From CAYRJD01 sp964424585 (GTDB taxonomy: Bacteria > Actinomycetota > Acidimicrobiia > Acidimicrobiales > Poriferisodalaceae), in the NCBI GenBank assembly GCA_964424585.1, contig CAYRJD010000015.1, positions 1 through 55,740 of the forward strand: DNA of 55,740 nucleotides, written 5' to 3'. A program made the translations under genes and the position numbers. This document shows, piece after piece, positions 35,741-44,088 of the stretch (positions are counted from its first letter, which is position 1; every line of letters starts with the position of its first letter). The notes under the pieces are model-generated. The model was not told the origin of the DNA, did no database searches, and saw nothing but the letters and a program-made list of their open reading frames with translations.

Positions 35741-36942
35741 CCACCGAGTTCACCGTCGGCGGACCCGTAGGTGAGGGGGCGGCACGGCCTCCGATGGAAG
35801 AGTTCACGGTCGCCAAGTACGAAGGCGCGGGGAACGAGTTCTTGGTGTTGCTGTGCCCAGTGCGTCCGAGGGCCAAGAATCTTGATATCGCCGACAGCCG
35901 CTTCGCTTCGACGAAGGTTCGCGAAGGCTTGGCGAAGAGATGGTGCGACCGAGATCGGGGGCTCCTGGGCGGCGCTGACGGCTTGATTTTCGGGCTACAC
36001 GAACCGGACTTCAAGAGCGTCCTTCATCGGCAGTTGTATCGAGATGCAGTGCCTGGCATGTCTGCGGCACCTCTCGCGCGCATGGTGTTGCACAACGCTG
36101 ATGGCTCTCAAGCAGAGATGAGTGGCAACGGCCTGCGATGCCTGGCGCATGCGCTAGTTCGCGATCCGGACTACCTCCCTGCACCTGAGGACGGGTGGTC
36201 GTGGAACTTTCTCACTGACGCGGGCTCCCGATATGTGCTTGTCGGGGAACAAGAGTGGCAGAAGGACAAGCCTCACGATTACCCCTTTGTTGGGGCGTTG
36301 GCAGAGCCGATCGTCGTGGGCCTGGAGATGGGTCGAGTTGGGGACGGCCCTGACGTGAGCGATGCTCAGGAGACGTTGGCTCGCAAGCTTGGTGCCGTCC
36401 AGGTTGAGTCTCGCACGGTCGGCAATCCTCACTTGGTGGTTCACGTGCCGGATAGCGCGGAGCCAGTCACTCCGACGATGGTGAACAGGATTGGCCGTCA
36501 CCTGGCTCGCGCCGACGAGCCCGACCATGCGACGAACGTTGAGTTCATTGGCAACGTCTGCAACGACGACGGCACACCTCTCGCAGGTTCCGTTCCCGGC
36601 AACCCGAGACCGCGTGCCGATAACGCTTCGTCAACCGCCCTCGACACTGCTGGCATCGACCATGCCAACGCCATCGGGATGTTGGTTTGGGAGCGTGGTG
36701 TCGGCCAAACGCAGGCCTGCGGCACGGGCGCCGTCGCCGCCAGCGAATGCGCTGTGCGGTGGGGGTTGGCTGACCAATCCACGGCTGTCCGCGTTCACAT
36801 GCTCGGCGGCGACCTGATGGTGAAATTTCACCGACGCGGTGCCGTGCTTGTTGGGCCGAGTAGGCACTTAGGGCAGGAGACCGTGTCGCTTCCAACAGGC
36901 GAACTGTCACTGCTCGTGGATCTGTTCTTGGAGCGGTCGTGA
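35737..36942 (+). CDS. dapF: Diaminopimelate epimerase, long and atypical
   Basis: 401 residues against the usual ~270-300. It interconverts LL- and meso-DAP for lysine and peptidoglycan. Both catalytic cysteines are present: C135 in S-G-N-G-L-R-C and C328 in Q-A-C-G-T-G. Also seen are G-A-G-N-E-F, V-G-N-P-H-L-V and N-V-E-F-I. Extra length lies in the N-terminus and in several loops. GC is clearly lower than in neighbours (about 57% in a sampled 60-base line at 36241 against 75% in hflX at 37501), which suggests acquisition or replacement by transfer, even though it sits in frame-coupled overlap with miaA and hflX. Confidence 0.9.
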   Translation: MTTEFTVGGPVGEGAARPPMEEFTVAKYEGAGNEFLVLLCPVRPRAKNLDIADSRFASTKVREGLAKRWCDRDRGLLGGADGLIFGLHEPDFKSVLHRQLYRDAVPGMSAAPLARMVLHNADGSQAEMSGNGLRCLAHALVRDPDYLPAPEDGWSWNFLTDAGSRYVLVGEQEWQKDKPHDYPFVGALAEPIVVGLEMGRVGDGPDVSDAQETLARKLGAVQVESRTVGNPHLVVHVPDSAEPVTPTMVNRIGRHLARADEPDHATNVEFIGNVCNDDGTPLAGSVPGNPRPRADNASSTALDTAGIDHANAIGMLVWERGVGQTQACGTGAVAASECAVRWGLADQSTAVRVHMLGGDLMVKFHRRGAVLVGPSRHLGQETVSLPTGELSLLVDLFLERS

Positions 36943-38294
36943 GCCGGCGGGCTGCCAGCACGAGACAGGGCAAAACGCGGGCCAGCGACGAGACGCACCG
37001 CGGGGCGTTTGGCGAGTTCGGCGGTGAGCAGAGCGGGCTCATCGACCGCAGCTACCGAGAACAAATCCTCCTCGTCGGCATGAAGCTGCCCAACCGCTCC
37101 GTCGACGACGTAGACGCAGGCCTCGACGAGATGGAAGCCCTCATCGACACCGTCGGCGCCGACACCGTCGACCGTGTCGTTCAGCGTCGCCAAGCGCCCG
37201 ACCCCGCCACGTTCGTCGGCAAAGGCAAAGCCGCCGAGCTGTACCAAGCGTCCGAAAAGCACGACGCCGACACGGTCGTGTTCGACGACGAACTCAACCC
37301 CGCCCAGCAGGCCAACCTCGAAAAGCTGCTCAAGCGCTCCGCGCTCGACCGCACCGCAGTCATCCTCGACATCTTCGCCCAAAACGCCGCATCCGCCGAA
37401 GGCAAGGCGCAGGTCGAACTCGCCCAGCTCAAGTACCGCCTGCCCCGCCTCGCCGGCCGTGGCGGCTCGCTCTCGCAGCAAGCTGGCGGCATCGGCACGC
37501 GCGGCCCCGGCGAAACCCAACTCGAAGTCGACCGCCGCCGCATCCAACGCCGCCTCGCCAAGCTCGAACGCGACATCGACCGCCTCCGCGCGCGCCGAGC
37601 CCTCCAACGCAAAGCGCGCCGCCGCAGCCGCTTCCACACCGTCTCTATCGTCGGCTACACCAACGCAGGCAAAAGCTCGCTACTCAACCGCCTCACCGGC
37701 GCGGGAGTCGTCGCCGAAGACCGCCTCTTCGCGACGCTCGACGCCACCACCCGCCAGCTCGCGCTGCCCGGCGGTGAAACCGTGCTGCTGACCGACACGG
37801 TCGGCTTCATCAAGAAGCTGCCCACAACGCTCATCGAAGCGTTCAAGTCGACGCTCGAAGAGGTCGTCGAAGCTGACCTGCTGGTGCACGTCGTCGACGC
37901 ATCGGCCGCCGACCCCGAAGCGCAGATCGCGGCGGTCAGACGAGTGCTGCGCGAGATCGGCGGCAACGAAGTCGACGAGGTGCTGGTGTTCAACAAGCTC
38001 GACGCCGCCGAGCGGGTCGACCACCTGCTGCGGCGTTACGAAGGTTCGGTTGCCTGCTCGGTGCACACCGGCGAAGGCATCGACGACGTGCTGGACGTAC
38101 TGGCCGACCGGTTGCGCCAGCAAGGCCAGGTCGTCGAGCTGCACCTGCCGTTCGACCGAGGCGACCTCGTCGCGGCCGCTCACCGCGAAGGCGTCGTGCT
38201 GGCCGAGGCGCACACCGCGAACGGCATCTCGGTGCGAGCGCGGCTCGAACCGGCATCGATGGGAGTGTTCGAGGGCTATGTCGTCAAACGCTGA
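36939..38294 (+). CDS. hflX: Ribosome-associated GTPase HflX
   Basis: 451 residues. N-terminal HflX domain with F-V-G-K-G-K and a G-G-I-G-T-R-G-P-G-E-T-Q-L-E motif (~183-196), a helical linker, then the GTPase with G1 G-Y-T-N-A-G-K-S-S (239-247), D-T-V-G-F and N-K-L-D. It splits or rescues stalled ribosomes. GTG start overlaps the dapF stop; the gene's end overlaps the next gene by 17 bp. Confidence 0.95.
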   Translation: MSRRAASTRQGKTRASDETHRGAFGEFGGEQSGLIDRSYREQILLVGMKLPNRSVDDVDAGLDEMEALIDTVGADTVDRVVQRRQAPDPATFVGKGKAAELYQASEKHDADTVVFDDELNPAQQANLEKLLKRSALDRTAVILDIFAQNAASAEGKAQVELAQLKYRLPRLAGRGGSLSQQAGGIGTRGPGETQLEVDRRRIQRRLAKLERDIDRLRARRALQRKARRRSRFHTVSIVGYTNAGKSSLLNRLTGAGVVAEDRLFATLDATTRQLALPGGETVLLTDTVGFIKKLPTTLIEAFKSTLEEVVEADLLVHVVDASAADPEAQIAAVRRVLREIGGNEVDEVLVFNKLDAAERVDHLLRRYEGSVACSVHTGEGIDDVLDVLADRLRQQGQVVELHLPFDRGDLVAAAHREGVVLAEAHTANGISVRARLEPASMGVFEGYVVKR

Positions 38295-39441
38295 AGCCTC
38301 GCCGCCGAACACGCCAGCGCCGTTCGTTCCGCCGCCGTACCCCTACGACCGGCTCGACGCGCTCAAGGCGCTCGCACGCGACGACCTCGTTGACCTCACC
38401 ATCGGCACGCCGGTCGACCCACCACCGTCCGCGGTCGTCGCCGCGCTCGCCAGCTCAGACGCCGAGCGCGGCTACCCGCCCGCTGTCGGCAGCGTCGAGC
38501 TGCGCGAGGCCGCGGCGCACTGGCTCGACCGCCGCTTGGGCGTGAACGTCGACCCAGACACCCAGCTAGCGGTGACGGTCGGCACGAAGGAGTTCGTGAC
38601 CGGCGTGCCGCACTGGCTCCGGCTGCGCACGCCGCAGCGCGACACCGTGCTCTACCCGGCGGTCAGCTACCCGAGCTACGAGATGGGCGCGACGCTCGCC
38701 GGCTGCCGAGCGGTGCCCGTGCCGTGCGACGACCAGTGGCGGCTCGACCTGAGCGCGATCAGCCCGCAAGATGCCGAGCGCGCGCTGCTGCTCTGGGTCA
38801 ACACGCCGGGTAACCCCGCCGGCGGGCTCGACGACCTCGCCGCCGTCGCCGCCTGGGGGCGCGCCCACGACGTGCCCGTCTTTTGCGACGAGTGCTACGT
38901 CGAGTTCACCTGGAGCGGCCCGCCGCGCACGGTGCTGGAGGTGCCCGACAGCGAACGCGCCCGCACCGATCAGGCCGGGCTCGTCGCCCTGCACTCTCTC
39001 TCTAAGCGGTCGAACCTCGCGGGTGTCCGGGTCGGCTTCTACGCGGGCGACGCCGAGCTGGTCGGCTACCTCCGCGAGGTGCGCAAGCACATCGGCTTGA
39101 TGGTGCCCGGGCCCGTTCAAGCCGCAGCCGTCGTCGCGCTCGCCGACCAGCAGCACGTCGACGACCAACGCACCCGCTACCACCATCGAATCACCCAGCT
39201 CGCTTCGGTGCTCGAAACCTTCGACGTGGACGTCCCGCTGCCCCAGGGCGGCTTCTATCTCTGGGCGCGCGCGCCGAACGACGACGCTTGGGCGTTCGCC
39301 GAGCGGCTGGTCGCCGAAGCCGCGCTGTTGGTCTCTCCGGGCGAGTTCTACGGCGAAGCCGGCGCCGCGCACGTGCGCGTCGCGGCGGTCTGTTCCGACG
39401 TGCAGCTAGAAGCGCTGCGCGCCCGCCGCGACCTCATCTAG
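38278..39441 (+). CDS. dapC: Succinyldiaminopimelate aminotransferase
   Basis: 387 residues, fold-type I aminotransferase. PLP lysine K243 lies in H-S-L-S-K-R-S-N-L-A-G, the form typical of actinobacterial DapC. N-T-P-G-N-P-A-G and C-D-E-C-Y fit the family. It makes succinyl-DAP in the lysine/DAP pathway, consistent with dapF two genes upstream. ATG 38278 lies inside the end of hflX; the longer open frame is hflX out of frame. A different substrate cannot be excluded from sequence alone. Confidence 0.85.
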   Translation: MSSNAEASPPNTPAPFVPPPYPYDRLDALKALARDDLVDLTIGTPVDPPPSAVVAALASSDAERGYPPAVGSVELREAAAHWLDRRLGVNVDPDTQLAVTVGTKEFVTGVPHWLRLRTPQRDTVLYPAVSYPSYEMGATLAGCRAVPVPCDDQWRLDLSAISPQDAERALLLWVNTPGNPAGGLDDLAAVAAWGRAHDVPVFCDECYVEFTWSGPPRTVLEVPDSERARTDQAGLVALHSLSKRSNLAGVRVGFYAGDAELVGYLREVRKHIGLMVPGPVQAAAVVALADQQHVDDQRTRYHHRITQLASVLETFDVDVPLPQGGFYLWARAPNDDAWAFAERLVAEAALLVSPGEFYGEAGAAHVRVAAVCSDVQLEALRARRDLI

Positions 39442-39518
39442 AGCGTGCCAGCGAGCGCTGCCTCGCCAATGTCCGACCCTCCCGTTACCCTCAAGGCGAC
39501 CTCAAGAAAGCAAATTCC

Positions 39519-40706
39519 GTGACAGCTACGTTCGCCGACATCGGCGTGCCCCCCGAGCTGTGCGACGTCTTAGCCAGCGATGGCATCACCGAGCCGTTCC
39601 CCATTCAGCAACTCACCATCGCCGACGCGCTGGCGGGTCGCGACGTGTGCGGCAAGGCCAAGACCGGTTCTGGCAAGACGCTCGCATTCAGCCTTCCGGT
39701 GCTCGCGCAAACCACCCGCTCAGCGAGTGGCAAACCAACCGTGCTGGTGCTCACCCCCACGCGCGAGCTCGCACATCAGATCGTCGAGGTCGTCGAGCCG
39801 CTCGCTGGCGCAATCAACCTGCGGTCGCAGTCGGTCTACGGCGGCACCGACATCGAGCGCCAAATCAAGCAGCTCGCGCACGGCGTCGATGTCGTCATCG
39901 CCACGCCCGGCCGCCTCATCGACCTGATCGATCGCGAGGCGATCGACGTCTCCAGCGTCGAGCGGCTCATCGTCGACGAAGCCGACCGCATGGTCGACAT
40001 GGGTTTCCTGCCGCAGGTCGAGTGGGTGCTGCGCCGCACCACCGCCCGCAAGCAGACGCTCTTGTTTTCCGCGACCCTCGACGGCGCGGTCGACACGGTG
40101 GTCGAGCGCTACCTGAACGACCCCGCGTATCACGAGGTCGTCGAGCGCGAGGTCACGGTGAGTGAGATGGGGCACCTGTTCCTGCACGTCCACAAGATGG
40201 ACCGAGTGCGGGTGGCGTCGCGCATCATCGCTGCGTCGAACCGCACGTTGCTGTTCACCCGCACCAAGCGCGGCGCCGATCAGCTCGCGAGCGAGCTGCG
40301 CAAAGAGAACGTCAAGGTCGCCGCCATTCACGGCGACCTGCCGCAGCGCAAGCGCGAATCTGCGTTGGCTGGCTTTCGGGGCGGCAACTCAGCCGCGCTC
40401 GTCGCGACCGACGTCGCCGCCCGCGGCCTCCACATCGACGACGTCGATGTCGTCATTCACTACAACCCGGCGTCAGATCACAAGGCGTACCTGCATCGCT
40501 CGGGTCGCACCGCTCGGGCTGGCGCGCGGGGCACCGCCGTCACGCTGTATCTGTGGGACGAAGAGATGGAGGTGCGCCAGCTGCGTCGGCGGCTGGGGCT
40601 CGACGAGCCGCTCGAAGAGGTGTTCAGCAGCGACCAACGCCTAGACGACGTGGCCGCCTGGGCCGAGCGGGTGGCCGAGCGGCCGTTGGCAGTGGCCAGC
40701 GGCTGA
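39519..40706 (+). CDS. DEAD-box RNA helicase
   Basis: 395 residues with the full motif set: Q-motif (F-x-I-Q-x-L-T-I), A-K-T-G-S-G-K-T, P-T-R-E-L-A, T-P-G-R, D-E-A-D, S-A-T and H-R-S-G-R-T-A-R. The C-terminus is short, without the basic tail of RhlE or CsdA types. GTG 39519 was chosen as the Q-motif lies directly after it; upstream frame overlaps dapC. Confidence 0.93.
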   Translation: MTATFADIGVPPELCDVLASDGITEPFPIQQLTIADALAGRDVCGKAKTGSGKTLAFSLPVLAQTTRSASGKPTVLVLTPTRELAHQIVEVVEPLAGAINLRSQSVYGGTDIERQIKQLAHGVDVVIATPGRLIDLIDREAIDVSSVERLIVDEADRMVDMGFLPQVEWVLRRTTARKQTLLFSATLDGAVDTVVERYLNDPAYHEVVEREVTVSEMGHLFLHVHKMDRVRVASRIIAASNRTLLFTRTKRGADQLASELRKENVKVAAIHGDLPQRKRESALAGFRGGNSAALVATDVAARGLHIDDVDVVIHYNPASDHKAYLHRSGRTARAGARGTAVTLYLWDEEMEVRQLRRRLGLDEPLEEVFSSDQRLDDVAAWAERVAERPLAVASG

Positions 40707-40714
40707 GGCTCGTC

Positions 40715-42022
40715 GTGACCATCTCTAACGCCCGGCGTGCGCCCGAGGGGCGACAGGCGCTCCTACCCGCGTCCGGCGCGTGGCACCCGGAACTCGGTGC
40801 CGCCGACCGTCAGTTTTTCGAGCTGTCGCCCGACCGTCCGTTCGCGCTGGAAGGGGGCGGGCGCCTCACCGGCGCGACGCTGGCGTATGAGACGTGGGGC
40901 ACGCTCGACTCGAGCGCCACCAACGCGGTGCTGGTGTGCCACGCGCTGACCGGCGACGCGCACGCGCACGGCCCGCCGAACCCGCCCGCCCAGCAAACAC
41001 CCGGCTGGTGGAACGACTTCATCGGCCCGGCTCGCCCGCTCGACACCGACCGCTACTTCGTCGTCTGCGCGAACGTGCTCGGCGGCTGCGGCGGCACTAC
41101 CGGCCCGTCGTCGGTCAACCCGGCGACCGGCGAGCGCTACGGCCCCGACTTTCCCGTGGTCACCATCCGCGACATGGTGCGCAGCCAGGCGCTGCTCGCG
41201 CGGCACTTGGGCGTCGAGCGATGGCTGTCGGTGGTCGGCGGGTCGATGGGCGGGATGCAGGCGCTCGAGTGGGCGGTCACGTTTCCGCGTCGGCTGCGGT
41301 CGGTGGTCGTGGTGGCGAGCGCGGCGGCGGCGTCGCCCCAGCAGATCGCGTGGAGCAACGTGGGCCGCAACGCCATCTACGACGACCCGGCGTTCGCTGG
41401 CGGCCGCTACTACGACACGCCCGATGGCGGCGGGCCGCACCGCGGGTTGGCGAACGCGCGCCGCATCGCGATGATCCACTACCGCTCGGCCGACGAGTTT
41501 GACCGACGCTTCGGTCGCGCCAGCAGCGAGCTGGCGCTGCCCGTTCGGTTCGACCAGCGGTTCGACGTCGAGCGCTACCTCGACTACAACGGCAAGAAGC
41601 TGGTGCGCCGATTCGACGCCAACACCTACATCGCGCTCAACAAGGCGATGGACTTACACGACATCGGCGCGAAGCGCAGCGGCGGCCGACGGTTTCCGGT
41701 GCGCGAGCCCAGCGAGGGCCGCCACCATCGGGCGAGCGTCGCGGCAGCGTTGCGGCGCGTCTTGGTGCCGACGCTGGTGATGAGCGTCAGCACCGACTTT
41801 CTCTATCCGCGCAGCCAGCAGCTGCAGATCGTCGATGCGCTGCGCGGCCGCGTGCCGGTGTGCCACGTCGACATCGACAGTGACAACGGTCACGACGGGT
41901 TCCTCACCGAGCCTGCCCAGACAGGCTCACCGATGGGGGCGTTCATCGACCGGGTCGCGAAGCACGATGAGGTGAGCGAGCTGTATCTCGGCGACCTCGT
42001 CCGCAGCGGCCACGGCGCTTGA
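40715..42022 (+). CDS. metX: Homoserine O-acyltransferase
   Basis: 435 residues, alpha/beta hydrolase fold. Nucleophile S177 in G-G-S-M-G-G-M-Q, C-H-A-L-T-G-D, an aspartate in V-S-V-S-T-D-F-L-Y, and histidine in G-H-D-G-F-L. It activates homoserine for methionine synthesis; acetyl- and succinyl-specific forms cannot be separated here. GTG 40715 follows the helicase stop by 8 bp. Its own stop overlaps the TTG of a small gene. Confidence 0.93.
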   Translation: MTISNARRAPEGRQALLPASGAWHPELGAADRQFFELSPDRPFALEGGGRLTGATLAYETWGTLDSSATNAVLVCHALTGDAHAHGPPNPPAQQTPGWWNDFIGPARPLDTDRYFVVCANVLGGCGGTTGPSSVNPATGERYGPDFPVVTIRDMVRSQALLARHLGVERWLSVVGGSMGGMQALEWAVTFPRRLRSVVVVASAAAASPQQIAWSNVGRNAIYDDPAFAGGRYYDTPDGGGPHRGLANARRIAMIHYRSADEFDRRFGRASSELALPVRFDQRFDVERYLDYNGKKLVRRFDANTYIALNKAMDLHDIGAKRSGGRRFPVREPSEGRHHRASVAAALRRVLVPTLVMSVSTDFLYPRSQQLQIVDALRGRVPVCHVDIDSDNGHDGFLTEPAQTGSPMGAFIDRVAKHDEVSELYLGDLVRSGHGA

Positions 42023-42198
42023 GCGTCGTGGGTGCGCTGGGGCAGGCGGCGCAGCCGGTCAGCTCGGGGCTCTGGCTGGTGTGGTTGGCGGCGGGCGTGC
42101 TGGGCGCGGCATGCTTGGGCTGCGTGATCGGGCTGGTGAAGTTGCTGCGCCGCTCCGATCACGACAAAGCCGAGAGTAAGGAGACCCACGATGCCTGA
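42019..42198 (+). CDS. Small single-helix membrane protein (59 aa)
   Basis: TTG 42019 overlaps the metX stop (TTGA), and the frame runs 59 codons to TGA 42196-42198, overlapping the next gene by 8 bp. One hydrophobic helix (about residues 17-42, G-L-W-L-V-W-L-A-A-G-V-L-G) with a G-x-x-x-G-like pattern is followed by a basic then acidic tail. Packed coupling on both sides supports reality; function unknown. Confidence 0.6.
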   Translation: MSVVGALGQAAQPVSSGLWLVWLAAGVLGAACLGCVIGLVKLLRRSDHDKAESKETHDA

Positions 42199-42508
42199 CC
42201 AACCTGAGCCAGCCCAGTCCGAGCCAGCCCAGCCCGACGCAGCCCAGCCCGACGCAGCCCAGCCGGGCGGCTTCGACCCGTCAGACATGATCGCCCGCTT
42301 CGCCGAGCGAGCCGCCGCGGTGCGCAAGCGCAACCTGCCTGCGGTCGGCGGCGAAGAGCGCCGCTTGTTCATCGAGCAAGCCGAGACCGACCACATGGAT
42401 TACGCGATGATCGCCGCCGCTTCCGCCACGCTCGACGGCGGCATTCTCACGCTGCGCATCGACCTGCGACCCGAAGGCGCAGACGACGCTGGCCGCGCGA
42501 GCGGCTAG
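42191..42508 (+). CDS. Small soluble protein of unknown function
   Basis: 105 residues. N-terminus is a Pro/Ala/Gln repeat (A-Q-P-D-A-A-Q-P type) that probably is disordered; the rest is a compact predicted helix then strands (F-A-E-R-A-A-A-V-R-K-R-N-L-P and G-G-I-L-T-L-R-I-D-L). AAGGAG precedes ATG 42191 at a good distance, so translation is well supported. No family recognised. Probably functions with the preceding membrane peptide. Confidence 0.65.
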   Translation: MPDQPEPAQSEPAQPDAAQPDAAQPGGFDPSDMIARFAERAAAVRKRNLPAVGGEERRLFIEQAETDHMDYAMIAAASATLDGGILTLRIDLRPEGADDAGRASG

Positions 42509-42524
42509 CCTTAGTGCCGCATTT

Positions 42525-42598
42525 GCGGATGTAGCTCAGTTGGTTAGAGCGCAACCTTGCCAAGGTTGAGGTCGCCGGTTCGACCCCGGTCATCCGCT
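42525..42598 (+). tRNA. tRNA-Gly (GCC)
   Basis: A 74-nt cloverleaf: acceptor GCGGATG (42525) with CATCCGC (42591-42597), D-stem GCTC/GAGC, anticodon stem CAACC/GGTTG around T-T-G-C-C-A-A (anticodon GCC), and T-loop TTCGACC. CCA is not encoded. Confidence 0.97.
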
Positions 42599-42630
42599 CA
42601 CACTCACCAGCGATAGATGGGGGCATACAC

Positions 42631-43590
42631 ATGGGTGTACTTGACGGGCGCGTGGTGCTCATCACCGGAGCGGGGCGCGGCATCGGCCGTGAGCACGCGC
42701 TGGCGATGGCCGCCGAGGGCGCGAAGATCGTGGTGAACGATTTGGGCGGCACCACCGACGGCACCGGTGCCGACGCTGGCCCCGCCGATGAGGTGGTTGC
42801 CGAGATCAAGGCGATGGGCGGCGAGGCGGTCGCCAACGGCGACTCGGCGAGCGACTGGGAGGGTGCCCAGCGCATGGTCAACCTCGCGGTCGAGACGTTC
42901 GGCGACCTGCACGTGCTAGTCAACAACGCTGGCATCTTGCGTGACCGGGTGGTCGTCAACATGACCGAGCCCGAGTGGGATGCCGTGGTCGACGTTCACA
43001 TGAAGGGGCACTTCTGCCCGACCCGATGGGCGGCCGCTTACTGGCGTGAGCAGAGTAAGGCCGACAAGCCGGTGAACGGGTCGGTCATCAACACGGCATC
43101 GGGCGCGATGCTGGGCAACTTGGGGCAGTTCAACTACTCGGGCGCGAAGGCGGGCATCGCCGCGATGTCGCTCGTGGCAGCCGGCGAGCTGCAGCGCTAC
43201 AACGTGCGGGTCAACTGCTTGGCGCCGATCGCTCGCACTCGGCTGACGCTGCAGACGCCGGGCTTAGAGGAAGTCGTGGCGGCGCCGGAAGACCCAGCGC
43301 AGTTCGACTTGTACGACCCGGCGAACATCAGCCCGCTGGTGGTGTATCTGGCGATGGCCGACTGCCCGTTCACCGGCGGCGTGTTTCACGTCGGCGGTAA
43401 CGAGGTCGGGCTGTATGGCGGTTGGTCGCTGGCCGACGACAACATCATCGCGGCCGATGGTCGTTGGACGGTTGACGGGTTGGTGAAGTTTGGGCCTCGC
43501 TTGCTTGAGGGCAAGCCGAAGCTGGCGTCGGTGACGACGTCGATCGGCGACACGTTCCGCGGCTTCGGCGAGCGCACGCCGACGTCCTAA
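42631..43590 (+). CDS. Short-chain dehydrogenase, 3-hydroxyacyl-CoA dehydrogenase-like
   Basis: 319 residues. Rossmann G-A-G-R-G-I-G (13-19), N-D-L-G-G-T-T, N-N-A-G-I and the active-site Y-S-G-A-K. The N-terminal pattern resembles the hydroxyacyl-CoA dehydrogenase part of multifunctional enzyme type 2, so a role in fatty-acid or steroid oxidation is likely. Lies between two tRNA genes; monocistronic. Confidence 0.88.
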   Translation: MGVLDGRVVLITGAGRGIGREHALAMAAEGAKIVVNDLGGTTDGTGADAGPADEVVAEIKAMGGEAVANGDSASDWEGAQRMVNLAVETFGDLHVLVNNAGILRDRVVVNMTEPEWDAVVDVHMKGHFCPTRWAAAYWREQSKADKPVNGSVINTASGAMLGNLGQFNYSGAKAGIAAMSLVAAGELQRYNVRVNCLAPIARTRLTLQTPGLEEVVAAPEDPAQFDLYDPANISPLVVYLAMADCPFTGGVFHVGGNEVGLYGGWSLADDNIIAADGRWTVDGLVKFGPRLLEGKPKLASVTTSIGDTFRGFGERTPTS

Positions 43591-43659
43591 CGACTGGCTC
43601 GCTCGGGGGCGCTTGGCTTGTTCGCGGCGCCGCACTCGCTACCGTGGATGCTCCACCCA

Positions 43660-43730
43660 GGCGGGGTGGCCGAGTGGTTAGGCAGCGGCCTGCAAAGCCG
43701 TGTACGCGGGTTCGAATCCCGTCTCCGCCT
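43660..43730 (+). tRNA. tRNA-Cys (GCA)
   Basis: 71 nt: acceptor GGCGGGG with CTCCGCC (one G-T pair), anticodon stem GCGGC/GCCGT around C-T-G-C-A-A-A (GCA), T-loop TTCGAAT. CCA not encoded. Confidence 0.96.
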
Positions 43731-43733
43731 CGT

Positions 43734-43932
43734 GGGCGATACAGGGTGGGCGATACAGGATTCGAACCAAAAGCCCACACGAACCTTCGAAGCGCAGCGC
43801 GACTCACAAGTAACGGCGCTCTGCCACGATCAACCTTGGTGGGCGATACAGGACTCGAACCAAAAGCCCAGAAGGCCTCTGAGAGTGCGAACCGACTCGC
43901 CCATTACGGCGCGTAGTCAACTGCGAAGGTGG
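43734..43932. repeat. Tandem decayed copies of the tRNA-Val 3' end, 93-bp period
   Basis: The 21 bases forming the T-loop-to-3'-end of the minus-strand tRNA-Val gene (43934-43954) recur at 43748-43768 (identical) and 43841-43861 (one change). A shorter 12-base piece is at 43734-43745. Both intervals are exactly 93 bases. The two distal copies share another 9 bases (AAAAGCCCA) that the real tRNA lacks, and T- and anticodon stems no longer pair. They are either decayed tandem tRNA copies or att-like remnants of integration at the tRNA 3' end. Confidence 0.8.
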
Positions 43933-44006
43933 TGGGCGATACAGGATTCGAACCTGTGACCTCTTGCGTGTCATGCAAGCGCGCTAACCAACTGCGCCAA
44001 TCGCCC
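43933..44006 (-). tRNA. tRNA-Val (GAC)
   Basis: 74 nt on the minus strand: acceptor GGGCGAT with ATCGCCC, D-stem GCGC/GCGC, anticodon stem CTTGC/GCAAG around A-T-G-A-C-A-C (GAC), T-stem ACAGG/CCTGT. All stems pair perfectly; discriminator A; CCA not encoded. Confidence 0.97.
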
Positions 44007-44088
44007 TGGTGGTGAACCCGCCAAGTTACAGCCACCGCAGCCCGTCGCGCGCAGCAAGCGCCCGCGAAGCCTGCTAAGTAGTGCCGCC

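Noticed and set aside
43618..43959. Short plus-strand peptides across the tRNA region (G-D-T-G-F-E-P-like)
   Set aside because: They are translations of tRNA genes and tRNA-derived repeats, a known source of spurious proteins.
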